Shown here: positions 1 through 6,428 of the stretch, piece by piece
Numbering within the stretch: position 1 is the first letter of the stretch
Layout: each line of letters starts with the position of its first letter
Assembly (NCBI GenBank): GCA_021201635.1
Contig: JAJQEM010000157.1
Span: 1 to 37,264 of the forward strand
Length of the DNA: 37,264 nucleotides
From: Clostridiales bacterium
GTDB lineage: Bacteria > Bacillota > Clostridia > Oscillospirales > Oscillospiraceae
Direction of reading: 5' to 3'
Position numbers and translations under genes: made by a program
Notes under the pieces: model-generated
What the model was told of the DNA's origin: nothing
What the model saw: only the letters and a program-made list of their open reading frames with translations
The model's database searches: none

Positions 1-142
1 CTTCCGCTACGCTCCCTGCCCTTTAAGGGGAGCCAAAGGAAAGCGATACCCATTACCTCCCCTGAAAGGGGAGGGGGACCGCCGTTAGGCGGTGGAGGGG
101 TGCGGTAGGGGCTGTCAATACGCTAAAATTTCCCGGCGAATT
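1..142. repeat. Dispersed palindromic repeat, copy 1 (cut by window start)
   Basis: This is the right-hand part of a composite palindromic repeat. Positions 53-105 are identical over 53 bases to 31930-31982. The core holds two nested hairpins, CTCCCCTGAAAGGGGAG and CCGCCGTTAGGCGG, followed by GGAGGGGTGCGG. The segment ends at a CGGCGAATTCG motif (about 135-145) that also flanks the related copy near 27450. There is no open reading frame of its own. The size and hairpins suggest a non-autonomous REP/MITE-like element, but mobility is inferred only from the copy in the same window. Confidence 0.8.
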
Positions 143-299
143 CGCTGCCTGTCGGCAGCGCTCAAATCCCGCCTCGGTTTTGCGGAAAAGGTAGAGAGAA
201 AACCGCCGGTTTCGCCAAAAACCGAACGACATGACTGTCTATACACCGAAAAAACGTCTTTTCCGAATAAAAGAGCGGGGAAATTTAGTGAAAATGCCG
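143..299. other. Intergenic region, no gene seen
   Basis: A short perfect hairpin (CGCTGCC at 143-149 with GGCAGCG at 154-160) directly follows the repeat. The rest is moderately AT-rich and lacks any ORF with a ribosome site or a recognisable product. Short overlapping ORFs on both strands look like chance. Confidence 0.5.
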
Positions 300-329
300 T
301 TGACGTGGCCGAGGGCAATCTGCTATGAT
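300..329 (+). promoter_or_regulatory. Promoter of the HPr-like gene
   Basis: TTGACG (300-305), an 18-base spacer and TATGAT (324-329) give a good sigma-A promoter. Transcription should start near 336, about 29 bases before the ATG at 365. GGGGGAAT at about 351-357 is the likely ribosome site. Confidence 0.7.
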
Positions 330-364
330 GTTAGCATCATTCGACTACGTTGGGGGAATCACTC

Positions 365-628
365 ATGACCGTGAAAGAAGCTGTAGTCAACAACCAGGTG
401 GGCCTGTATGCCCGCCCGGCCACGTTCTTTATCCAGAAGGCCAACGAATTCAAGTGCTCTATCTGGATGGAGAAGGATGAGCGCCGCATCAATGCCAAGA
501 GCCTGCTGGGCGTCCTCTCTCTGGGGGTCGTTCAGGGGACGAAAATCAACCTGATCGCCGACGGCGTTGACGAGGCGGAGGCGGTGGACAGTCTGGTGGA
601 ACTGCTGGCCAACGGCCTGGACCGCTGA
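365..628 (+). CDS. HPr-family protein with Tyr in place of the catalytic His15 (Crh-like)
   Basis: This 87-residue protein has the full HPr fold length. The ATG at 365 is preferred over TTG at 350 because a ribosome site sits just upstream and the protein then aligns residue for residue with HPr. The active-site stretch reads VGLYARPATF, so residue 15 is Tyr; His15 is the residue phosphorylated by PTS Enzyme I. The regulatory serine region is intact (NAKSLLGVLSLG, Ser46), as are the neighbouring Arg17 and Pro18. In Bacillus the paralogue Crh also lacks His15 (Gln there) but keeps Ser46 and acts through HprK and CcpA. By inference this is a regulatory HPr rather than a sugar phosphocarrier. 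It is a single-gene unit with its own promoter and terminator. Confidence 0.88.
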   Translation: MTVKEAVVNNQVGLYARPATFFIQKANEFKCSIWMEKDERRINAKSLLGVLSLGVVQGTKINLIADGVDEAEAVDSLVELLANGLDR

Positions 629-645
629 TAAGCGACAAGCGAGAC

Positions 646-681
646 AAAGAGCACCGCACATCGTTTCTGCGGTGCTCTTTT
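646..681 (+). terminator. Intrinsic terminator after the HPr-like gene
   Basis: AAAGAGCACCGCA (646-658) pairs perfectly with TGCGGTGCTCTTT (668-680) around a 9-base loop and ends in a T run. It separates the HPr-like gene from uvrC, whose start lies 33 bases downstream. Confidence 0.9.
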
Positions 682-713
682 CGTTCCTTACAGAAACCGG
701 GGAGGCGAAGCAC

Positions 714-2543
714 ATGACCAAGGACGAGCTGCGGCAGAAGGCCCATTCTCTGCCACTGGCGCCGGGGGTGTATATCATGATGGACGCCGCCGGGGAGGTC
801 ATCTATGTGGGCAAGTCCCGGGCGCTGCGCAACCGGGTGAGCCAGTATTTTGCCGATCTCGCCAGCCATACCCCCAAGACACGGGCCATGGTGGCCCAGA
901 TCGACCACTTTGACTACCTCCTGGCCTCCAGCGAGTTCGAGGCCCTGGTGTTGGAAAACTCCCTCATCAAGCGCCATAAGCCCCATTATAACATCCTCCT
1001 CAAGGACGACAAGGGGTATCCCTATATCCGCCTGTCCAACGGGGAGTATCCCCGCTTTTCCCTGGCCTCCAAGCCCGCTAAAGACGGGGCAAAGTATTTC
1101 GGCCCCTACGGGGGCCGCAGCGCCACCGCAGAGAGCGTCAAGGCCATCTGCAACGCCCTGCGTCTGCCCACCTGCCGGAAGCAGTTTCCCCGGGACATCG
1201 GCAAGGAGCGGCCCTGTTTGAACCACCACCTGGGCATCTGCGACGGCTGGTGCCAGGGCAGGCTGACCCAGGCGGACTATCAGGAGCGCATCTACCAGGC
1301 GGAGCGACTGCTGGAGGGAAAATTCACCCAGGTGGAGCAGGAGCTGAGACGGGAGATGCTCCGGGCGTCTGAGGAGCTGCGCTTTGAGGCGGCAGCGGAG
1401 CTGCGGGACCGGCTCCAGGCCATCGAGCTGCTGGGAACGAAGCAGCGGGTGGTGGCCTCCTCCCGGGCGGATACCGACGTGGCAGGCTTTTACCGGGGCG
1501 AGGCCAAAAGCTGCTTTGTGGTGCTCCACTTTCTGGAGGGGGCGCTGGCCGACCGGGACACCCAGCTCATGCCAAACCCCATGGAGGAGGACGACGGGGA
1601 GGTTGTCTCCACCCTGGTCAAGCAGTATTACCTCAACCGGACCGTCCTGCCCCGGGAGATTTTGCTGCCCGGGGAGTTTGAGGACATGGAGGAGCTGGGG
1701 GAGTACCTCACCCAACAGGCGGGGCGCAGGGTGACCCTGAGTGCTCCAAAGCGGGGGGACCGGGTACGGCTGGTGGAGCTGGCGGAGCGCACCGCCCGGG
1801 ACGAGGTGGAGCGGGCCACCACCGCCCAGGAGCGGCAGAGCAAGCTGGTGGAGCTGCTGGGCCGCACACTGGGCATGGACCATCCTCCCCAGCGCATCGA
1901 GGCCTACGACATCTCCAACACTGGTTCGGCCAATATCGTGGCTTCCATGACGGTGTTTGTGGACGGCAAGCCGCTGAAACGGGACTACCGCCGGTTCAAG
2001 CTCCGGGATATGGAGCATCCGGACGACTACGCCTCCATGGAGCAGGTGCTCACCCGCCGGTTCCGCCGCTACCTGGAGGGAGACGAGAAATTTGACCAGC
2101 TCCCCGACCTGATCCTGATGGACGGCGGACAGGGACAGGTGAAGGTGGCCGTCCAGGTGCTGGAGGGGATGGGCCTCTCTGTGCCGGTGTTCGGCATGGT
2201 GAAGGACGGACGACACCGCACCCGGGCGCTGGTGGCCCCGGGAGGCCGGGAGATAGGCATCCAGCAGAACCAGGCCCTGTTCAGCATGGTGGGACGCATC
2301 CAGGAGGAGACCCACCGTTTCGCCATCACCTTCCACCGGGAAAGTCACGCCAGACAGACGGTGGCCTCCAGCCTGGAGGAAATTCCGGGGGTGGGGGAGG
2401 CCCGGCGCAAGGCATTGTTAAAGCAGTTCAAGACGGTAAAAGGTATCCGGGAGGCTTCCGGGGAGGAGCTGGCCGCTGTCATCCCCAAAAATGCCGCACG
2501 GGCGGTCTATCTGCATTTTCACGGGGAGGAGCATGAGACATGA
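714..2543 (+). CDS. uvrC: Excinuclease ABC subunit C
   Basis: UvrC is the nuclease of nucleotide excision repair. It joins the UvrB-DNA complex and cuts on both sides of the lesion. The product is 609 residues, normal for the family, from ATG 714 behind GGGGAGG; the open frame extends further upstream but without homology. The N-terminal GIY-YIG nuclease is visible (PGVYIMMD near residue 17, VIYVGKS near 29), then a UVR motif (FEAAAELRDRL, about residues 223-233) for contact with UvrB. Next come the RNase H-like second nuclease domain (YDISNTGSANIVASMTVF) and a C-terminal helix-hairpin-helix (IPGVGEARRKALLKQF). The last bases ATGA overlap the start of the following membrane-protein gene, suggesting coupled translation. 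Confidence 0.97.
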   Translation: MTKDELRQKAHSLPLAPGVYIMMDAAGEVIYVGKSRALRNRVSQYFADLASHTPKTRAMVAQIDHFDYLLASSEFEALVLENSLIKRHKPHYNILLKDDKGYPYIRLSNGEYPRFSLASKPAKDGAKYFGPYGGRSATAESVKAICNALRLPTCRKQFPRDIGKERPCLNHHLGICDGWCQGRLTQADYQERIYQAERLLEGKFTQVEQELRREMLRASEELRFEAAAELRDRLQAIELLGTKQRVVASSRADTDVAGFYRGEAKSCFVVLHFLEGALADRDTQLMPNPMEEDDGEVVSTLVKQYYLNRTVLPREILLPGEFEDMEELGEYLTQQAGRRVTLSAPKRGDRVRLVELAERTARDEVERATTAQERQSKLVELLGRTLGMDHPPQRIEAYDISNTGSANIVASMTVFVDGKPLKRDYRRFKLRDMEHPDDYASMEQVLTRRFRRYLEGDEKFDQLPDLILMDGGQGQVKVAVQVLEGMGLSVPVFGMVKDGRHRTRALVAPGGREIGIQQNQALFSMVGRIQEETHRFAITFHRESHARQTVASSLEEIPGVGEARRKALLKQFKTVKGIREASGEELAAVIPKNAARAVYLHFHGEEHET

Positions 2544-2818
2544 GCAAACGGGGATTCAGTCTGGAGGGCTGGGAGGAAAAGGGCACCCTGGAGCGGGTGC
2601 TGCTGGTCATCGCCCTCTGTGACGGGGTAATCGCTGTTCTTCTGGCTGTGCTTCAGCTGACCGGGCTCATAGATACCTACGCTTTTTCTGGCCCCATGTT
2701 CCTGATTTATTTCCTCCTCATGGCCTATGAGGACAGGAGAGAACGGGCCAAAATGAGGACAAATCTGATCTGTAGCGGGGTGCTGATGGCCCTGTGGCTG
2801 GCAGGTCTTGTGCTGTAG
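2540..2818 (+). CDS. Small membrane protein of unknown function
   Basis: The 92-residue product starts inside the uvrC stop codon (ATGA at 2540-2543), so it is probably translationally coupled to uvrC. After a short charged N-terminus, three hydrophobic segments are visible: about 20-43 (VLLVIALCDGVIAVLLAVL), 50-62 (SGPMFLIYFLLMA) and 76-92 (a C-terminal helix ending in WLAGLVL). A basic loop (EDRRERAKMR) separates the last two. I do not recognise the family. The overlap, consistent codon use and position in a tight operon support a real gene. Confidence 0.7.
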   Translation: MSKRGFSLEGWEEKGTLERVLLVIALCDGVIAVLLAVLQLTGLIDTYAFSGPMFLIYFLLMAYEDRRERAKMRTNLICSGVLMALWLAGLVL

Positions 2819-2855
2819 CCCACGACCGGAAAGCGGAGATGAGGAGGAAAACCAT

Positions 2856-3410
2856 ATGCGAGTCATCACAGGAACTGCCCGGGGACGTCGCCTGGGAGAG
2901 CTGAAGGGGGAGGAGACCCGTCCCACCACCGACCAGGTGAAGGAGGGCATCTTCAACGCCATCCAGTTTGACATCGAAGGCCGGAGAGTGCTGGACCTGT
3001 TCGCCGGGACGGGACAGCTGGGCATCGAGTGCCTGAGCCGGGGGGCGGCCAGCTGCCTGTTCGTGGACCAGCGGCGGGAGGCTGTGGCCCTTATCCGGGA
3101 GAATTTGAAGCACACGGGCCTGGAGAACGGGGCCAGGGTCGTCCAGGGAGAGTCCCTGCGGTGCCTGAAAAGCCAGCGGGAGCCCTTCCATCTCATCTTT
3201 TTAGACCCGCCCTACGACACGGATCTGCTGGAAAATGCATTAAAAACCATTGCCGACATTGACATCCTTTCGGAAAATGGTATAATCATCTGTGAAAGCA
3301 GGGTGGAAAAGGAACTGCCCGCACTTTCTGCACCGTATCGGAAGGACAGGACATATCGGTATGGCAAGATCAAGATGACTCTGTACCGAAAGGACGCAAC
3401 AGCAATATGA
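2856..3410 (+). CDS. rsmD: 16S rRNA (guanine966-N2)-methyltransferase RsmD
   Basis: RsmD transfers a methyl group from S-adenosylmethionine to N2 of G966 of 16S rRNA in the small ribosomal subunit. The 184-residue product begins MRVITGTARGRRL, the usual RsmD start, behind GAGGAGGAAA. The SAM-binding motif LDLFAGTGQLGIE lies near residues 46-58 and the catalytic DPPY at 117-120. An upstream in-frame codon at 2808 would add 16 unrelated residues and is rejected. The stop overlaps the coaD start (ATGA, 3407-3410). The rsmD-coaD pairing is widespread in bacteria and strengthens both calls. Confidence 0.95.
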   Translation: MRVITGTARGRRLGELKGEETRPTTDQVKEGIFNAIQFDIEGRRVLDLFAGTGQLGIECLSRGAASCLFVDQRREAVALIRENLKHTGLENGARVVQGESLRCLKSQREPFHLIFLDPPYDTDLLENALKTIADIDILSENGIIICESRVEKELPALSAPYRKDRTYRYGKIKMTLYRKDATAI

Positions 3411-3898
3411 GGACAGCCATTTATCCCGGCAGCTTCGACCCGGTCACCCGGGGGCATCTGGACATCATCAAGCGGGCTGCGGCCCAGTTTGACCGCCTGA
3501 TCGTCTGTGTGATGGTCAACTCCGAGAAAAAGGGCCTGTTTACCCCACAGGAGCGGGTGGAGCTGCTCCGGCGGGTGACGGCGGATATCCCCAACGTAGA
3601 GGTGGACGCCTCTCCCAGTCTGCTGGCGGACTATGCCAGAGAGAAGGGAGCGGGCTGCGTGGTCAAGGGACTGCGGGCCATGTCGGACTTTGAAAAGGAG
3701 TTCCAGATGGCCATGATTAACCGGAAGCTCAACCCGGGCCTGGAGACCATGTTCCTGTCCGCCCGTCAGAATTATACCTATCTAAGCTCCAGCATCGCCA
3801 AGGAGCTGGCCATGTACCGGGTACCCCTGGAGGACTTTGTCCCTGCGGAGATCGCAGCCGACGTTCAGGCCAAGATGGAAGAACAGCTTTGCCGGTAG
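3407..3898 (+). CDS. coaD: Phosphopantetheine adenylyltransferase
   Basis: CoaD catalyses the penultimate step of coenzyme A synthesis, adenylating 4'-phosphopantetheine with ATP to give dephospho-CoA. The 163-residue product has the nucleotidyltransferase start AIYPGSFDPVTRGHLDII, where the TRGH segment (residues 14-17) is the HxGH-type ATP motif. The C-terminal SSSIAKEL segment corresponds to the second nucleotide-binding motif, although the usual SST appears as SSS. Length is typical. The gene overlaps rsmD by four bases and is followed 39 bases later by a coiled-coil protein gene. Confidence 0.96.
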   Translation: MRTAIYPGSFDPVTRGHLDIIKRAAAQFDRLIVCVMVNSEKKGLFTPQERVELLRRVTADIPNVEVDASPSLLADYAREKGAGCVVKGLRAMSDFEKEFQMAMINRKLNPGLETMFLSARQNYTYLSSSIAKELAMYRVPLEDFVPAEIAADVQAKMEEQLCR

Positions 3899-3937
3899 AC
3901 CCGGCGGACAGACTCAAAGAAAAGGACGGTAATACCA

Positions 3938-4453
3938 ATGGCAAACGGAGTAACGGAACTGCTGGATATGCTCTACCGGATGATCGACGACGCCAAGGGC
4001 GGCCTGGGCGGCACCTGCAAGATCAACCGGGACGACGCTCTGGATCTGCTGGACGAGATCCGGAATAAGTTCCCCGCTGAGCTCAGCGAGGCAAAAAAGC
4101 TGATGGCCACCCGGAACGAGTATCTGGACGGGGCCAAGACCGACGCTGACCGCATCCGGCAGCAGGCTATGGACAAGGCCCGCCAGATGGTGGACGAGCA
4201 TGAGATCGTCCGTCAGGCCCGGGCGGAGGCCAACAGCGTCACCGCCCAGGCGGAGAAGCGCTCTGAGGAGCTGAAGCAGGCGGCCAACGCCTACTGCGAG
4301 GACGCTCTGCGCCGCACGGAGGACGCCGTGAACGTGGCCCTCAACGAGGTGCGCCAGTCCCGCTCCAAATTCCGGGCGGTGGCCGGTATGGGCAGCTCAT
4401 CTCCCCGCCGTAGCCAGAATGTGGCCTATGACGCAGCCAAGGAAGAGGACTGA
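3938..4453 (+). CDS. Coiled-coil protein, function unknown
   Basis: The 171-residue product has no signal peptide or membrane segment. It is rich in Ala, Glu, Arg, Lys and Gln, with long heptad-like stretches from about residue 45 to 145. The middle part (ADRIRQQAMDKARQMVDE) resembles the stalk of ATP synthase subunit b and DivIVA-like proteins. That resemblance is compositional and does not prove a function. The C-terminus is a short Ser/Arg-rich tail. It starts 39 bases after coaD, behind AAAGGACGG, and closes this operon. From memory, similar coiled-coil proteins follow coaD in many Clostridia; this was not checked. Confidence 0.75.
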   Translation: MANGVTELLDMLYRMIDDAKGGLGGTCKINRDDALDLLDEIRNKFPAELSEAKKLMATRNEYLDGAKTDADRIRQQAMDKARQMVDEHEIVRQARAEANSVTAQAEKRSEELKQAANAYCEDALRRTEDAVNVALNEVRQSRSKFRAVAGMGSSSPRRSQNVAYDAAKEED

Positions 4454-4489
4454 GCAAAAAGAATTGGGCAGAGTATGCCCGTGACATCA

Positions 4490-4549
4490 GAGACAGCTGA
4501 CCGGACGGGCGGCGTGGAGACAGCGCAGCCCGTCCGGTCACGCTGTCTC
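4490..4549 (+). terminator. Long GC-rich hairpin closing the uvrC-coaD operon
   Basis: Two stacked stems are visible: GAGACAG (4490-4496) with CTGTCTC (4543-4549), and ACCGGACGGGC (4500-4510) with GCCCGTCCGGT (4528-4538). They are separated by small internal loops. There is no downstream T run, so it may act as an RNA end or processing site rather than a classical intrinsic terminator. Confidence 0.55.
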
Positions 4550-4707
4550 GGGGCAATTGACATAATTCTAACCGCAATCTGTGAAAAATGGGGCGTATTC
4601 TCCGGTTTTTGCAACTTGAGTGAACATTTCACAAGACTTTTGACCTAAATTATCCGATTTGGAAGGAAAAACGGAAAGGATTTCTCCGGAAAAATAGTTA
4701 CAAGGGG
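4550..4707. other. AT-rich intergenic region upstream of rsmH, no gene
   Basis: No ORF with a ribosome site is present, and mraZ, which often opens this cluster in other bacteria, is absent. An interrupted palindrome at 4615-4635 (CTTG, AG bulge, TGAA, CAT, TTCACAAG) might be a protein-binding site, but nothing else supports that. Confidence 0.4.
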
Positions 4708-4736
4708 TTGCAATTTTGGAACAAAAGAATTATACT
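4708..4736 (+). promoter_or_regulatory. Promoter of the rsmH/dcw cluster
   Basis: TTGCAA (4708-4713), a 17-base spacer and TATACT (4731-4736) form a good sigma-A promoter. Transcription would start near 4743, about 60 bases before rsmH. Confidence 0.75.
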
Positions 4737-4804
4737 AGCTATATCACCGGAGACGATTTCAGGGCGGCTGCCCCGGGCCGGGGAGAAAGGCGGGTCGCTG
4801 TGCC

Positions 4805-5740
4805 ATGACAGAGTTCACCCATCGCCCGGTGCTGCTGGAGGAATGTATCCAGGGATTGTCCATCCGCCCGGAGGGCGTCTACGTGGACGGCACGCTGGGC
4901 CGGGCGGGCCATGCCAGAGAGGTGGCGGCTCGGCTGACCACCGGACGGCTCATCGCCATTGACCGGGACCAGGCGGCGCTGGACGCCGCACCGGGACGGT
5001 TTGGCTTCCTGATGGATCGGGTGACCCTGGTACACGGCAACTTTCGGGACATTCCGGAGATCTTGGACCAGCTCTCCATTGTCGGAGTAGACGGCATTTT
5101 GTTGGATTTGGGGGTTTCCTCTCCCCAGCTGGACGACGCCAGCCGGGGCTTCTCCTATAGCAAGGACGCTCTCCTGGATATGCGGATGGACCAGAGCCAG
5201 ACCCTGACCGCCGCCGACATCGTCAACACCTACGACGAGGAAGAGCTTCGTCTTATCCTCAGCCGGTACGGTGAGGAGCGGTATTCCCCCCGCATTGCTG
5301 CCGCCATCTGCCGCAGGCGGGAGGAGCGGCCCATCGAGACCACTCTGGAGCTGGTGGACATCATCCGCTCCGCCATGCCCGCCGCCGCCCTTCGGGAGAA
5401 GCAGCACCCTGCCAAGCGGAGCTTCCAGGCTTTGCGCATCGCCGTCAACGATGAGCTGGGGGCCATTGCCGACACCATGGAGGCGGTCATCCCCCGGTTG
5501 AACCCGGGCGGGCGGCTGTGCGTCATCACCTTCCACTCCCTGGAGGATCGGATCGTCAAGACTGCCATGGCCCAGGCGGCGAGAGGCTGCACCTGCCCGC
5601 CGGAATTTCCGGTGTGCGTCTGCGGAAAGACGCCTCAGGTGCGCCTGACCCCCAGAAAACCGATTTTACCCTCGGCTGATGAGTGTGTGGACAACCCCAG
5701 AGCCCGCAGCGCAAAGCTTCGTATCTGCGAGAAGTGTTAG
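4805..5740 (+). CDS. rsmH: 16S rRNA (cytosine1402-N4)-methyltransferase RsmH
   Basis: RsmH (formerly MraW) methylates N4 of C1402 in the decoding centre of 16S rRNA using SAM. The 311-residue product opens with FTHRPVLLEECIQGL, the family signature, followed by the SAM-binding stretch VDGTLGRAGHA at about residues 27-37. Later come LLDLGVSSPQLDDASRGFSY and the RSFQALRIAVNDEL segment, both diagnostic. The Cys-rich C-terminal stretch (CTCPPEFPVCVCGK) is typical. It is the first gene of the dcw cluster here; mraZ is missing. The closest purine-rich site, GGAGAAAGG, is about 16 bases from the ATG, so initiation may be weak. Confidence 0.97.
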   Translation: MTEFTHRPVLLEECIQGLSIRPEGVYVDGTLGRAGHAREVAARLTTGRLIAIDRDQAALDAAPGRFGFLMDRVTLVHGNFRDIPEILDQLSIVGVDGILLDLGVSSPQLDDASRGFSYSKDALLDMRMDQSQTLTAADIVNTYDEEELRLILSRYGEERYSPRIAAAICRRREERPIETTLELVDIIRSAMPAAALREKQHPAKRSFQALRIAVNDELGAIADTMEAVIPRLNPGGRLCVITFHSLEDRIVKTAMAQAARGCTCPPEFPVCVCGKTPQVRLTPRKPILPSADECVDNPRARSAKLRICEKC

Positions 5741-5773
5741 CCGTTTATGAGATAGGAAACGAGGCATCCCTTT

Positions 5774-6292
5774 ATGGCAAATGCAGCGAGACAATATTAT
5801 AGCTACGAAACTGCTGCTCCCCGCCGAAAGCGGGACAACGGGCCTCAGCTTCACGAGCTGCCTCTGGTCCGCCCCCGAAAGAAGGGACAGACCCAGGAGC
5901 AGGTCCAGAGCCGGATCAAGGTCAATCTTCGCCCGAAGGAGAGCATCAGCATCCTCCCGGTGCTGGGCTTTGCAGTGGCAGCAGTGATGGCTGTAATGAT
6001 TTTGTTCAGCTACACCCAGCTCAACGCCATCTATGCCGAGACGGTGACCGTCCGGGATGAGTTGAGCGAGCTCCAGGAGGAGGGGGAGAAGCTGGAGGCC
6101 CGGTATGAGGAGGTATTCGACCAGGCCGCTCTCCAGGAGGCAGTAGAAAACGCAGATGTGGGCCTGTCCGAGGCCGGCAGTGACCAGAAGATCTATGTGG
6201 ACCTGTCCGAGCCGGACAGCGCAGTGGTTTATGGTGAGAACACCAGTCTGCTGGAGCAGATCAAGGCGCTGTGGGACTCCCTGTGGTCATAA
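5774..6292 (+). CDS. ftsL: FtsL-like cell-division protein
   Basis: The 172-residue product is a bitopic membrane protein. It has a basic cytoplasmic N-terminus of about 57 residues and one transmembrane segment at about 58-80 (ILPVLGFAVAAVMAVMILF). An extracytoplasmic coiled coil follows at about 84-125, and the tail is acidic. Position between rsmH and the class B PBP gene, plus this topology, matches FtsL, which forms the FtsQ/DivIB-FtsL-FtsB/DivIC divisome complex. Sequence conservation in FtsL is always low, so the call rests mainly on context. An intrinsic terminator lies 62 bases after the stop. Confidence 0.8.
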   Translation: MANAARQYYSYETAAPRRKRDNGPQLHELPLVRPRKKGQTQEQVQSRIKVNLRPKESISILPVLGFAVAAVMAVMILFSYTQLNAIYAETVTVRDELSELQEEGEKLEARYEEVFDQAALQEAVENADVGLSEAGSDQKIYVDLSEPDSAVVYGENTSLLEQIKALWDSLWS

Positions 6293-6353
6293 GCGGGAAT
6301 CGTCTTACATAGGCTGAGAGCGGGATGGCTCCCACCAAAAAAGAATGTAAACG

Positions 6354-6389
6354 GGGCGTAAGAAAACAGATATTTTCTTGCGCCCTTTT
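6354..6389 (+). terminator. Intrinsic terminator between ftsL and spoVD
   Basis: GGGCGTAAGAAAA (6354-6366) pairs with TTTTCTTGCGCCC (6373-6385), 13 pairs with one G-T, followed by TTTT. It is a textbook intrinsic terminator inside a cluster usually thought of as one operon. Confidence 0.88.
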
Positions 6390-6428
6390 CGTCAGAGTAG
6401 CCGGGGACGGCTGGAAAGGCAGTAGACC

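Noticed and set aside
92-328. Overlapping short ORFs on both strands near the left edge
   Set aside because: One starts inside the repeat and both run through the HPr promoter; neither has a ribosome site or a known pattern.
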